A stretch of 50,489 nucleotides of DNA from Halorientalis regularis (lineage in GTDB: Archaea; Halobacteriota; Halobacteria; Halobacteriales; Haloarculaceae). Of this stretch, positions 7,919 to 16,781 are shown in pieces. The DNA is taken from NCBI RefSeq assembly GCF_023698535.1, contig NZ_JALJCL010000019.1, forward strand, positions 1 to 50,489, read 5' to 3'. The notes below the pieces were generated by a model. The model was not told the DNA's origin and did not search any database. It worked only from the letters and a program-made list of their open reading frames with translations. The translations under genes were made by a program, and so were the position numbers. The first letter of the stretch is position 1. Each line of letters opens with the position of its first letter.

Positions 7919-8272
7919 CTAGTTTGTCTTACTGTTGAACAGTCGGTTGATAGTGACGTAGAAGGGGAATGGATACTGCTTGGCTTTCCGAGGCGCGTTT
8001 TCATGTTCTCTGAGCTGGTCTGATGCTTCACAACAGTCAGGAATCAGTCCGTCTTCATCGAACACGTCCTCGATCGGAACCTCGAAGGTGATTTCATCAC
8101 CTGCGTACAGATAGCCGTTGTCTGGTATCTGTGGCGTGAAACCCACTTCTGCTGTGTCGAGAGCGTCTGGGAATTTTTCGCGCGGAAGGCCTCCATCGGG
8201 AACGTCGATGGGCTTCATCAGCGGGAGCTGTGCTTCTGTTTCGTCTAGCGATACATTGATATCGACTTCCAT
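7919..8272 (-). CDS. Hypothetical protein, 117 aa
   Basis: 117 residues, beta-rich and acidic (MEVDINVSLDETEAQLPL...), with a Cys-Cys pair in LIPDCCEASDQ and an aromatic end (KQYPFPFYVTINRLF). No domain is recognised. It sits in the middle of the minus-strand array with short spacing on both sides, so it is likely co-transcribed. Confidence 0.6.
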   Translation of the reverse strand: MEVDINVSLDETEAQLPLMKPIDVPDGGLPREKFPDALDTAEVGFTPQIPDNGYLYAGDEITFEVPIEDVFDEDGLIPDCCEASDQLREHENAPRKAKQYPFPFYVTINRLFNSKTN

Positions 8273-8341
8273 GGCTTAACCTCAGGTTTGGTTGCACGGC
8301 CACAATATGCTGATCGGCCAAGAGACGGGAAGAGCATTCGA

Positions 8342-8784
8342 CTAGCCTTCTGCCCCGTCGCAGGCCTGGCCGACCTTGCCCCAATCGAGTGAATCTCCGT
8401 AGTACTTGCCGTTAGCTGAAACTGCATCTTGCCGGGCGAGTAGCGGGAATCGGGCCTTGTCGTGGCCGACAGTCTGGACCACACACCGCTCTTGGAGGTG
8501 TGGAGCGATGTCGGTGAGGAACTGTTCGGCGTCGGCGGGTTCCTGCGAGGTGATTTGCTCGGCCGAAGCCTCTTCCACTACTTCAGCAGGAACGGGCTGG
8601 AACCCTGCACCCATGCCGTGCATCGTCAGATACGGCTCTTCGGAATCTTGCTCTCGAATCGCGACGGTGAGGCTGTCGTGGACACCGCCGACGAACTGGC
8701 ACCTGTTCAGGTACTCTTCAAGCTCATCGACGGCGTCTGGATCGACCTAACCAAGAACCGGCTTTTTGGCCCCCACTGTTTCAT
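8342..8784 (-). pseudogene. Hypothetical gene, apparently frameshifted near its 5' end
   Basis: An ATG at 8784 (MKQWGPKSRFLV), 16 bp after the stop of the upstream gene, opens a frame that soon ends. A coding-looking frame begins directly afterwards (VDPDAVDELEEYLNRCQF), preceded by an in-frame TAG at about 8750, and runs to 8342. Inserting one base near 8750 would join them into about 147 codons. The downstream part contains TMHGMGAGFQPVPAEVV and an acidic helical segment. Either the gene is broken by a 1-nt deletion, or translation starts internally at the ATG at 8623 and gives 93 residues. No family is recognised. Confidence 0.5.
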
Positions 8785-8799
8785 GCCAAATAGACGAAT

Positions 8800-9963
8800 T
8801 CAACCGCTCTCTGTGGGGTCGAGAGAGGCTATCGGAAGCCGAGCGACCTGGACGGCTGGTGCTGGTGGTTCGCAGACAAGGGCCGTTTCGACGTCGCAGT
8901 GGATCCAGCGTGTTCCAGAACTCGTCGGGGCAATGTGATCCTGCTCGGTCCACCGAAGCCGGTAGCCGGCGATGATGCCGGTGACTGGGTCTTGAGTTTT
9001 GTAGTGGTCCTGGTCGGTATCTGGCTCGACTGTTGCTTCGACGCCGATGGCTCCAGGCAGGTCCTCAGGACCCACAGACACTCGGTACGAGTCCCCTTCG
9101 TGGATGAACTTGTGCGTGCCCCTGACAGCGTCGATATCGTTGTTGCAGTCCTCAAGTAGTCTGAGGTGGTTCGCGTTCAGTGTTGTGACAGCCCCGGAGG
9201 CGAGACGAATCTCGTGTCCTACATTGAATTCGGTATACGCCTCCGAGGGATCGTATTCGTTGACCAGAGCAGTCCACCGCTCGAAGCCAGTGCGAAGTCT
9301 CGGATGTTCTTCGGGCACGTCGAGTCCGTCGATAGTATGTTTGACTTCTTCTGTTGGTGGCTTTGGAATGCTACCGTCGTGAGAGACAGTGTGGGCGGCG
9401 TCCGGCAATTCACAGCGGAATGCTCCTCGTGGACCTGTGACAATGATGGTGCCTGGGCTGCACAGGAAGGCGGTTGTTGCTTCGGCATCGATTCGACCAG
9501 AACCGTTCGACAGCCGAACGCACCGCCGAAGAAACTGCGGAGAGAGCCAGCACTTCCCATCGGCACTCCATCGGTACTGATGCTCGAATTCTTCCTCAAA
9601 CCGGCTGTAGTACCGAGGGATTTCGATTTCGGTGAGTGTATATTTTTTGAGGTAGTCCCGGGCGCCGTCAATGAAGATACCGCTGTTTCCTGGGATCCGC
9701 TCGTGGTCGATATCTGTGTCCCAGAATGATTTCGGATTCAGCCGCCAGAGGTCCAGAATCTCGGCGGGGCCTTCCTGCTCGGGAGCCACTTCCCAGTCAA
9801 ATCCTTCGATGTCCGGTAGCAAATCCCTGTCTAGCGTGTGCTTGCAGTACTGGTCGGCTGTGCCGGGGAGCGAGAAGCTACTTGGGTCTGGCCGGAGCGT
9901 GGCTGTTGGCTCCCCCGGCGTGTTGATACCGTAGGCCCCGAGAGAAGACTGGTGGTCCACCAT
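8800..9963 (-). CDS. Unknown protein, paralogue of the 17212-18321 product
   Basis: 387 residues from the ATG at 9963 (MVDHQSSLGAYG). Soluble, acidic, with no transmembrane segment or known catalytic motif. It appears distantly homologous to the 369-residue protein at 17212-18321. Shared blocks occur in the same order: EIEIPRYYSRFEEEF versus VWELPSAYANFREEF; LNANHLRLLEDC versus INADGLATLGQC; GIIAGYRLRW versus RIVVGYEFDW. It is the first gene of the long minus-strand array, and its upstream region holds an inverted repeat also found upstream of the paralogue. Function unknown. Confidence 0.75.
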   Translation of the reverse strand: MVDHQSSLGAYGINTPGEPTATLRPDPSSFSLPGTADQYCKHTLDRDLLPDIEGFDWEVAPEQEGPAEILDLWRLNPKSFWDTDIDHERIPGNSGIFIDGARDYLKKYTLTEIEIPRYYSRFEEEFEHQYRWSADGKCWLSPQFLRRCVRLSNGSGRIDAEATTAFLCSPGTIIVTGPRGAFRCELPDAAHTVSHDGSIPKPPTEEVKHTIDGLDVPEEHPRLRTGFERWTALVNEYDPSEAYTEFNVGHEIRLASGAVTTLNANHLRLLEDCNNDIDAVRGTHKFIHEGDSYRVSVGPEDLPGAIGVEATVEPDTDQDHYKTQDPVTGIIAGYRLRWTEQDHIAPTSSGTRWIHCDVETALVCEPPAPAVQVARLPIASLDPTESG

Positions 9964-10048
9964 TTTCACCGAGGGGATTTTGATTTCGGAGCGGTATGGT
10001 CGAATTTAATTGTGTAGGAAGTCATTGTATTTTGGAATCGAGAATCGA

Positions 10049-10093
10049 TTTAACCAACACATCTGGTCGCTACTATTGCTGGTGTTGGTTAAA
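10049..10093. promoter_or_regulatory. Inverted repeat (tttaaccaacac / gtgttggttaaa)
   Basis: Perfect 12-bp arms at 10049-10060 and 10082-10093 separated by 21 bp. It lies about 85 bp upstream of the start of the 387-residue unknown protein. The same arms (cttaaccaaca / tgttggttaag) occur at 18412-18465 upstream of the paralogue. Likely a regulator-binding site (inference). Confidence 0.65.
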
Positions 10094-10171
10094 CTCGGAC
10101 TCGCATTCCAGTCAGGTAGCCCCGACACAATCGCGGTTATCCCTTCTGAAAAGTCGATCGTTTGCCTGTCG

Positions 10172-11670
10172 CGTTCTGAGTTGATAAAGCCACTGCGAGA
10201 TTCTCTCCCGACGAGCTGTTGAGTCCGAATCGTGTAGAAGCTCACAAGCATAGCAGTCGTCGGTGAACTCCATGTTGAGCCAAGAGAACTGACCCCTCAG
10301 GGAAACGTATCTGGAATTACCGTGGGACAGGCGACAGCAGTCGCTGGTCGGTGACGGCTGTCGCCGGGAAGTGAAAGGCGATCAGCCGAACGAATCCAGC
10401 GTCTCGTTCCAGAAGGTGCGGACTTTTTGGATTGCACGCGCCACGCAACCCTTAACCGGGTGGCGTTGGCGAAACCACACCACAAGTACGTATCCAACCA
10501 ACGCACAGAACAGCTCGAACAAGACGCCGTTCAGCGATTTGGAGTGGAAATTCTCGATGTTAAGATACTGCTTGAACTCTCGAAATAGAATCTCGATCAC
10601 TGTCCGAAGCGTGTAGATGTTGATCACGTCGATTGGATCGTACGCTGACGACGCCAGCGTCGTCAGGTACTCGATCTCCTCTCCGTCAGGTGTTTCCAGT
10701 GCAATCCGACGAAACTCCTCACCAGTCTCGGCTAACTCGATTCGTTCGTCACGAATCCGCCGCGTTAGATCCTCATCAGAGTTGTTTGCGTGAGCGGCGT
10801 CGTTTTCGGTGACGGTAACTTCGAACTCTTCGAGGACTTCGATAACCTCGAATCGAGCGTCTGAGTGTAGCAGTGTGACGAAGTCATCGTCACTGTACTT
10901 GATCTCACAGAACCGAAGGTAGCGCGTGTATGCACGATCAAACACCCAGATAACCGAGTCGAGGTCTGCGAAGACCTCGACATCGTCTTCAAGGAGATCG
11001 AACTGCGGGCTTTCATGCGTATCACCCTCTGTGACAGTGGCATCGAGTGGATGTTTGTGGTGGCCGTCTACGCGCGCGGCGCAGTGTAGTTCAAGTCCGC
11101 CGTTATCTGGATCAATCTCGTAGATATCGTCGTCGTCTCCGACGAACTCGTCTGAGACGACAACAGAGCGTGTCAGTTCGAGGGTTGTCGCGTCAGCAGC
11201 GACAACACCCCGCGTTAGCCACCCCAACCGTTTTCGCTGGACAGCGCGCTGATGATACAGCTGTGGCGTGTGCAGTAACTCGAACAGGAGGCGAACGACC
11301 GCGCGGTAATCGCGGTCGTTCGTGAGCTCGGAAAATCGTGACTTGGGCATGTGTTCGAGCGAGTCATCAACGGCTGTCTTGTCTTCGAGTTCGGCAAGCG
11401 AACTGGACGGATCGAGGCCCTCACGAACAGCGACCTTGAGGTGGTTCGTGAAGTCGTGTTTGTCGGTGTGGACACCAATTCTGAACTCGTCAGCAATGGA
11501 CTCGCTGTCGACTGCTTCGAGCAGCGAGTACAGTTCATCGGCGACGATTTCGGCAGTATTGATATTGCTGGCGGTCTTTGCATCTTCTGACGGCCTCTCT
11601 GTTGAATTGGAAACCACAGACATTACAGGCCGTCACTACCGGCTCACGCCGGTTTTAAATACTCAGAACG
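10172..11670 (-). mobile_element. Insertion sequence, IS4 family (ISH8-like group)
   Basis: A complete element of about 1.5 kb. The right end ggttttaaatactcagaacg (11651-11670) matches the inverted left end cgttctgagttgataaagcc (10172-10191) at 16 of 20 positions. The right boundary is confirmed because the partial copy at 13945-14173 diverges at exactly the same base. Flanking bases (gcctgtcg on the left, tgactgaa on the right) show no target-site duplication, so one flank has probably been exchanged by recombination. The element lies about 65 bp upstream of the STAS-like gene. Confidence 0.8.
10382..11623 (-). CDS. IS4-family DDE transposase
   Basis: 413 residues, apparently intact. The DDE catalytic residues are visible: Asp in VVAADATTLEL, Asp in WVFDRAY, and Glu in YTLRTVIEILFREFKQ, which fits the YREK signature of IS4 transposases exactly (Y-2-R-3-E-6-K). 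An acidic N-terminal HTH-type region (about 1-130) should bind the inverted ends. It resembles the haloarchaeal ISH8 group of IS4; exact IS naming would need a database. Transposition is presumably by cut-and-paste. Confidence 0.9.
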   Translation of the reverse strand: MSVVSNSTERPSEDAKTASNINTAEIVADELYSLLEAVDSESIADEFRIGVHTDKHDFTNHLKVAVREGLDPSSSLAELEDKTAVDDSLEHMPKSRFSELTNDRDYRAVVRLLFELLHTPQLYHQRAVQRKRLGWLTRGVVAADATTLELTRSVVVSDEFVGDDDDIYEIDPDNGGLELHCAARVDGHHKHPLDATVTEGDTHESPQFDLLEDDVEVFADLDSVIWVFDRAYTRYLRFCEIKYSDDDFVTLLHSDARFEVIEVLEEFEVTVTENDAAHANNSDEDLTRRIRDERIELAETGEEFRRIALETPDGEEIEYLTTLASSAYDPIDVINIYTLRTVIEILFREFKQYLNIENFHSKSLNGVLFELFCALVGYVLVVWFRQRHPVKGCVARAIQKVRTFWNETLDSFG

Positions 11671-11736
11671 TGACTGAAGAAATCAAAGATGATATTTTGA
11701 TCGTAAGACTATTACTTGTGAAATAGAAAAAAAGAT

Positions 11737-12201
11737 ATGCCGATACAGAATCTGCCAGACCCAGAAGATTGGCCGTGGGACTTCGAGACACGACACGACA
11801 ACGTTGGCGTCTGGACGATGAAAGGATGGGACGGATACGATCAGGAAGCACTCGAGAGTGTCTCTCAGCACTACGATATTCGAACGAAAGAGTCTGACAT
11901 CACCGGAACAGTGGCAATTTTCGGCGAAGAGACAGACCTTCCGACAGAGACCCAAGAGTATATGGCAGACGAGTGGGGCGAAAACGCACGGGGTGTCGAG
12001 CGTGTTGCATTCGCCTCAGAGGGGCTCAAAGCGATGGCTGTCTCTGCGAACGTCGAGGTCGAGAACGATGCCGAGGTAGAATGGTTCAGTGATATTGAGG
12101 AGGCTGTCCAGTGGGCCGCGGGGAGTAAGCAGAACGTTCTCTCAGTCGGTGCAGTGCGGTCATGTCAGCCCGTCTCTGCACTGCTGAACGTCGCAGTCTA
12201 A
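11737..12201 (+). CDS. STAS/SpoIIAA-like small protein next to an Htr gene
   Basis: 154 residues, acidic, alternating strands and helices ([60 protein letters not shown]). It is clearly related to the protein at 19516-19896: [16 protein letters not shown] versus IDRTAYVTEGLARMAI, and [11 protein letters not shown] versus FTDLEEGLAWA. This pattern fits SpoIIAA/STAS-like folds, a tentative assignment. It stops 23 bp before the ATG of the transducer, so the two are likely one operon. The last roughly 26 residues have no counterpart in the paralogue and may be a read-through extension. Confidence 0.7.
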   Translation: MPIQNLPDPEDWPWDFETRHDNVGVWTMKGWDGYDQEALESVSQHYDIRTKESDITGTVAIFGEETDLPTETQEYMADEWGENARGVERVAFASEGLKAMAVSANVEVENDAEVEWFSDIEEAVQWAAGSKQNVLSVGAVRSCQPVSALLNVAV

Positions 12202-12224
12202 CCGATGATTACTCCTCACAATAT

Positions 12225-13787
12225 ATGATCGACCGTCTCAAATCGAACCTTCGACTGAAATTAGTGGGATTCGCCGGTGTCGTCATGATTTCAGGTAGTT
12301 CCGTTGCTGTTGGCAGTTACGCTGTTGTCGGAAGCCTGCCACTGATGCTGGTGACGCTCGGGGCAACTGTACTCACTGCTGGCGTAATCGGTGTCGTCTC
12401 GTACCGAATTGCCGAAGCTATCGACCGGCTGGTGACCGAAATGGAGGCAATCGCCGACGGGGAACTCAACCGCGAGATTGGCTCCGAGCGAAGCGACGAA
12501 GTCGGGCAGATGTTTCGGACGCTCGATACGACCCGTGAGCGGTTACAAACACGTATCGAGGAAAGTGAACAGCAGCGTTCGTACGCGGAAAAGCGTCAAA
12601 CAGAGGCACGGGAGGCAGAGCAACGGGCTGAAAATGCCCGAGCAGAGCTTGACGAGTTACTGGCTGAATTAGACAGTGAACTGAGTACAGCAATGGAACG
12701 TGCCGCGTCGGGAGAACTAACGACCCGGGTAGAGACCGAGATTGCTAACGACGAACTGCGTTCGATTGCCGAGTCGTTCAACCAGATGATGTCGACGTTT
12801 GAGGCGACAATTGGGGACATTCGGTCGTTTGCAGACAGTGTCGATACAGCGAGCGACGGTGTTCAGGAGGATGTCAATTCGGTTCGGGCCGGGGTTGATG
12901 AAGTCCAGACATCGATGACAGATATTTCGACGGGTACACAGCGTCAGCGCGACCACTTAGACGATGTCGCAACTGACCTCCAGCAGCTTTCAGCGACAGT
13001 GGAAGAGGTGGCAAGCCAGACAACGACCATCGCAGACCAAGCCGCCGAGACGGCCCGTATCGGCCAAACCGGACGACAAGAGGCAACACAGAGTCTGGAT
13101 CAACTGGAAGATGTCCAAGAACGGACAGTCGAGACTGCCGACGCTGTGCGTGAACTTGAATCACAGTTCGACGACATTGCGGAGATTGTCGAACTCATTA
13201 CCGACATCACCGAACAGACGAATATGCTCGCGCTGAACGCATCTATCGAAGCAGCGCGTGCTGGAGATGCGGGCTCCGGATTCGGGGTGGTTGCCGACGA
13301 AATCAAGACGCTGGCTGACGAAGTCCAAGAGTCGGCCGATCGCATCGAGCAGATAATCGATAACGCTCGTGATCAGATGGACACGACAGTAACAGATGTC
13401 GAACACGTTCAAACTCAGGTCGAACAGAGCGTGACATCTGTCACCTCCGCAGTAGAGGCGTTCGACAGCATGGTTGATCAGACAGAGGCACTGAGTGCCG
13501 GGATCGAAGAGATTGACGACGCGACCGATTCGCAGGCACAGACGGCACAGAACGTTGTCGGCCGAATTGACAGCGTCTCAGAGGAGAGTCAGACCATTGC
13601 GACCCAAACAGAGCATATCGAGACAAAGGCCGAAAGTCAGGTCCGAGCGCTGACACAGGCACTTGATCGAACGGACGAGCTCAATCAGCAAGCGAGTGAG
13701 CTGACTGAGCAGTTAGCAACGTTCCATGTCGGGACAACCCGTTCCAACACCTCCGCTGTACGGGAATCAACGATGGCTGACGACTGA
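12225..13787 (+). CDS. Halobacterial transducer (Htr/MCP) with minimal extracellular loop
   Basis: 520 residues from the ATG at 12225 (upstream in-frame codons overlap the STAS-like gene). Two adjacent membrane helices (about residues 12-60) are joined by only a few residues, then a HAMP-like segment (ITEA-type [20 protein letters not shown]). A long coiled coil and an MCP signalling domain follow, with the hairpin tip [20 protein letters not shown] and [15 protein letters not shown]. It should form a trimer-of-dimers with CheA/CheW and steer archaella. With no periplasmic sensor domain, the input is probably cytoplasmic, membrane-borne or through a partner protein such as the upstream STAS-like protein. 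No rhodopsin gene is adjacent. Confidence 0.9.
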   Translation: MIDRLKSNLRLKLVGFAGVVMISGSSVAVGSYAVVGSLPLMLVTLGATVLTAGVIGVVSYRIAEAIDRLVTEMEAIADGELNREIGSERSDEVGQMFRTLDTTRERLQTRIEESEQQRSYAEKRQTEAREAEQRAENARAELDELLAELDSELSTAMERAASGELTTRVETEIANDELRSIAESFNQMMSTFEATIGDIRSFADSVDTASDGVQEDVNSVRAGVDEVQTSMTDISTGTQRQRDHLDDVATDLQQLSATVEEVASQTTTIADQAAETARIGQTGRQEATQSLDQLEDVQERTVETADAVRELESQFDDIAEIVELITDITEQTNMLALNASIEAARAGDAGSGFGVVADEIKTLADEVQESADRIEQIIDNARDQMDTTVTDVEHVQTQVEQSVTSVTSAVEAFDSMVDQTEALSAGIEEIDDATDSQAQTAQNVVGRIDSVSEESQTIATQTEHIETKAESQVRALTQALDRTDELNQQASELTEQLATFHVGTTRSNTSAVRESTMADD

Positions 13788-14207
13788 TGTAGAGACAGAC
13801 CTGTTATGAACTATACTGATGAGTGAAGAGTGGTGGATACATGGTGAATACATCGGAGCTGAGAAGATTGGTTCGTCTTCGATGGAATCACTGCAATGGC
13901 CGTGAAATCCCCGATGGCGATTCCAACTGCTGAATTTGATACAGTCGTTCGTGAAGTCGTGTTTGTCGGAGTGAACGCCGATTCTGAACTCGCCAGCAAT
14001 GGACTCGCTGTCGACTGGGTCGAGCAGCGAGTACAGTTCATCGGCGGCGATTTCGTCAGCATTGATATTGCTGGCGTTCGTTATATCCTCTGACGGCCCC
14101 TCTGTTGACTTGGAACTCACAGACATCACAGGCCGTCACTACCTGCTCACGCCGGTTTTAAATACTCAGAACGCGAGAGGTCTATGGAGTTTTGTCGTCT
14201 CAGAAGA
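13788..14207. other. 420-bp gap between transducer and orc1, mostly IS remnant
   Basis: The first 150 bp show nothing recognisable. From about 13945 to 14173 the sequence is a degraded end of the IS4-type element described at 10172-11670. The last 35 bp before the orc1 stop are unremarkable. Confidence 0.6.
13945..14173 (-). mobile_element. Truncated copy of the IS4-type element
   Basis: Nucleotide-level match to the right end of the full element: the terminal ggttttaaatactcagaacg is identical, and the encoded start (MMSVSSKSTEGPSEDI, SIAGEFRIGVHSDKHDFTND) corresponds to the first roughly 62 residues of the transposase with several substitutions. Homology is lost at about 13945, so the remaining 80% of the element is missing. 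It lies in the same orientation as the full copy and encloses the STAS-like/Htr pair between two IS ends. Confidence 0.8.
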
Positions 14208-15425
14208 TTACGTATTGATGTGCTCGACGACGTCGGGTTTCCACAACAGCCGATGTTGGTTGAACGTACCTTTCCCCTTACCGGAGTGTTGGGTTTCCTT
14301 CTCGGTAATCTCCAAGAACGCGATTTCGTCGAGTAGCTCCCGAACACGGTCTGTCGAGAGCGCATCATATCCTTCTCTGCTACAGAATCGTCGATAAGCA
14401 TCGATGATCTGGGTTGTACGGAACCAATCCTCATTCGGATTGTTTTCCGTCAGAAGAGCAATTGCGATTACGACATATCGGGTATGCTGAGGCAATCCTG
14501 CTAGTAAGTCCTGCAGTCGCTCTGCTTCTGCAATCTCTCGGACTTGATCAATATCGTCCTCAGCGATCGTGGATTTGTTATTCTGCTCTGCGTACTGACC
14601 AAGGTACTTCAGAACTTCAACCCCTTTTCGAGCATCTCCATGTTCTTTTGCTGCCAGTGCTGCTATCCTTGGGATGACCCCCTGTTCAAGAACACCCTCT
14701 TTGAATGCATCCCGTCTGTTTTCTAAAATCTCTTGTAGCTGTTTCGCATCATATGGATCGAAGACGAACTCACGATGTCCAAATGAGCTCTTTGTTCTCT
14801 GGTTCATTTGGTCCCGGTAGTTGATTTTGTTAGAGATTCCAATGATGCTAATCGGCGTTTCTACCGAACCAGACTCTCCCGCTCGAGATAAGATCATGAG
14901 TGGATTGTCGTCTTTCAACATATCCACTTCATCAAGGGTTATGACGACGCCATCAAACTGATCGTCTACCAACCGCCAGAGCCGTTCATAGTACTCGTCG
15001 ACAGAAATCCCTCTTTCTGGAAAGTTCGTCGCTGCCTCCTCAGTACAGAGGTTCTGACCAATATTCCGAACAACTCTGGAAGTAGTCGTGGTCTGAGAAC
15101 AGTTCACATATGCAATCCCGATGTCTGTCTCCTGCCTCCTCCCTTCAGATTGGAGCCTTTCCATCACGTGTTTTGCGACGAGAGATTTTCCTGTTCCTGT
15201 TTTTCCAAAAATAAGAATCGAATTTGCAGGGGTACCAGTTAAAAGAGGGGCGATCTCTTCAGCCACTTGCTGTATCTGGTCCGACCGCCCCACGATCCGA
15301 TCTTCGTTTGGAATATAGTCAATGTCGACCAGCTTTCGATTTTGGAAGACCCCACCACCACCCTTGTTGAGAGTATCTGCAAAGAGGGGATCTTCCTCCT
15401 CGCCGTCTTGGCTCCTGTTTTCCAT
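14208..15425 (-). CDS. orc1/cdc6: Orc1/Cdc6 replication initiator
   Basis: 405 residues from the ATG at 15425; a GTG at 15440 would add five. An AAA+ ATPase of the archaeal Orc1/Cdc6 family: Walker A GKTGTGKS about 75 residues in, Walker B VVITLDEVDML, sensor 1 region ISIIGISNKINY, and a C-terminal winged helix (about residues 310-400) that would bind origin repeats. It should recognise the repeats just upstream (15.46-16.03 kb) and recruit the MCM helicase. Haloarchaeal orc genes are typically next to the origin they serve. The gene is more AT-rich than its neighbours, suggesting a plasmid replicon of separate history. Confidence 0.93.
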   Translation of the reverse strand: MENRSQDGEEEDPLFADTLNKGGGGVFQNRKLVDIDYIPNEDRIVGRSDQIQQVAEEIAPLLTGTPANSILIFGKTGTGKSLVAKHVMERLQSEGRRQETDIGIAYVNCSQTTTTSRVVRNIGQNLCTEEAATNFPERGISVDEYYERLWRLVDDQFDGVVITLDEVDMLKDDNPLMILSRAGESGSVETPISIIGISNKINYRDQMNQRTKSSFGHREFVFDPYDAKQLQEILENRRDAFKEGVLEQGVIPRIAALAAKEHGDARKGVEVLKYLGQYAEQNNKSTIAEDDIDQVREIAEAERLQDLLAGLPQHTRYVVIAIALLTENNPNEDWFRTTQIIDAYRRFCSREGYDALSTDRVRELLDEIAFLEITEKETQHSGKGKGTFNQHRLLWKPDVVEHINT

Positions 15426-15524
15426 ATGGCGAGCACTCACGCATCTGGAATAAATCTAGGGGAGCAGGGTCCGAGTTATAACCGTGGATATAGAGCCTGA
15501 ATGCACTGAAACCGGTAGAATACC

Positions 15525-16024
15525 TATAACTTGGGATGAGGTCAACCCTCCCCTCGTCCCAAGTTATACTGCTTCCAGAGGGGACACCTCGTACCTGGTT
15601 ATACTATGAGGTGACGGTCGTATTATATTCAGATATTGGCTGTTACCTTTGCTCCCCCACCGTGTCCCGAGCTATAGAGGTGACCGGACACACCTCGTCC
15701 CAAGTTATAGAGAGGCAGCAGACACACACCTCTTCCCAAGTTATAGAGACAGCAAGTGTACTGGGGCCCGAGACGACAGAATCCAGTTGAGGGAAGAGAC
15801 AACATGGCGGACGGTCTGTATACAGATCGAGGAGGATAGAAGCCGTATAGCTTGAATTGGGAGGATAATGCTGCAGAGTATCGAAAACGTGTTCTAACTT
15901 TATTCTTCTAGTCTAGAGTTCCTAGACTAGTAGTACACACCTCGTCCCAAGTTATACCCAGTCCAAATCTGCCCTCTGAGCACCCCTCGCCCCCTTTTGT
16001 GATTCTATAACTCGGGACGAGGTG
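15525..16024. repeat. Origin recognition box (ORB)-like repeats
   Basis: Good copies: reverse 15525-15542; forward 15552-15568, 15691-15709, 15727-15745 and 15938-15956; reverse 16006-16024. Degenerate copies: 15467-15480, 15585-15603 and 15659-15675. The core is cgtcccaagttata. The 15525/15552 pair is divergent and the 15938/16006 pair is convergent, so the AT-rich core is bracketed by repeats in opposite orientation. Confidence 0.85.
15908..15930. promoter_or_regulatory. Palindrome in the AT-rich origin core
   Basis: Perfect 9-bp arms ctagtctag (15908-15916) and ctagactag (15922-15930) around agttc, in the AT-rich part of the origin eight bases before an ORB-like repeat. Possibly a cruciform, unwinding or auxiliary binding element. 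Confidence 0.6.
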
Positions 16025-16073
16025 TGTGTCCCTCTCTTCTCCCTCCGTCTATACTGATGTGAGGGTGATATGG

Positions 16074-16712
16074 TCAGTCCGATTGCATTCTCTCCGGTCT
16101 ACTACTTTCTATGGATGAGCTATGTCGATCGATGACTCGTTTGGCCTCTTTCGCTTTGTTCTTCCAGCCGTACCTGTCACCGTTGCCGGGGCCTTCGTAC
16201 ACATGTTTCTTCTTCGCGAGGACTTCTTCGGGCGAGTTCTCTTTGAACCCGCCACGTTCCCACGCGCCGGTTTCGTGCAACCAGTCGATGACCCGCTCTT
16301 TCGTTTCGTGCCACGAGAGGCCGCGGGCTTCGTACCAGGCGACGAGTGCGAAGATCGCGTTGTCGTGGGCTCCTGGAACGGAGCCGTGTTTGAAGATCGT
16401 CGCGAGGGGATCGTACTGAGGATCGACTGGGTCTTGAGCTTCGTCCAGTGGGACCAGCTCGAAGACGCCGTCGCCGTCCATCTCGACGAGTCCTGCAGAA
16501 AGCAACTCAGCGAAGGCGTCGTCATGGAGATCGGACCACTCACTGTCGGCTGTGTCTCGGAGTTCGTCGCCCGGCGCTGGGCTGACCATCAGTCTGGAGA
16601 TAATATCGATGTAGGCTTTCTCGACGTCGGCTCGCGATGCTGTACTGTGCGTACACTGTGGCTCGTGTCCGTTTGGTTCGCCGCAATCTGGGCAAGGATA
16701 TCTGTCGTACAT
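16074..16712 (-). CDS. Plasmid protein with N-terminal zinc motif, primase-C-terminal-like
   Basis: 212 residues starting at the ATG at 16712. An N-terminal CPDCGEPNGHEPQCTH can bind zinc. A central helical, winged-helix-like part (about 30-100) follows. The C-terminal half (GAHDNAIFALVAWYEARGLS, WHETKERVIDWLHETGAW) resembles the helical PriCT region found after plasmid primase domains, although no primase catalytic domain is present. It ends close to the origin repeats, so a replication role is plausible. The family assignment is tentative. Confidence 0.6.
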   Translation of the reverse strand: MYDRYPCPDCGEPNGHEPQCTHSTASRADVEKAYIDIISRLMVSPAPGDELRDTADSEWSDLHDDAFAELLSAGLVEMDGDGVFELVPLDEAQDPVDPQYDPLATIFKHGSVPGAHDNAIFALVAWYEARGLSWHETKERVIDWLHETGAWERGGFKENSPEEVLAKKKHVYEGPGNGDRYGWKNKAKEAKRVIDRHSSSIESSRPERMQSD

Positions 16713-16781
16713 AGATAGAATCGGCTATTTAGGTCGCACAACCGCAACTCAAAACGGTGGCTGCGAACGTGTTTGACCGAT

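Larger units (their letters stand above)
15466..16025. other. Replication origin linked to orc1/cdc6
   Basis: A gene-free stretch of about 630 bp directly upstream of orc1 filled with copies of a 19-bp element (consensus CACCTCGTCCCAAGTTATA) in both orientations and an AT-rich segment (about 15885-15935) that could unwind. The pairing of an orc1 gene with flanking inverted origin-recognition-box-like repeats and an AT-rich core is the standard haloarchaeal origin architecture. Whether it fires has not been shown. Confidence 0.85.

Noticed and set aside
12162-12224. Longer N-terminus for the first transducer
   Set aside because: These codons overlap the STAS-like gene and encode a non-hydrophobic leader; the ATG at 12225 is followed directly by the first membrane helix.
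15525-16024. CRISPR array
   Set aside because: Copies of the 19-bp element occur in both orientations with irregular spacing and beside orc1, so they are origin repeats.
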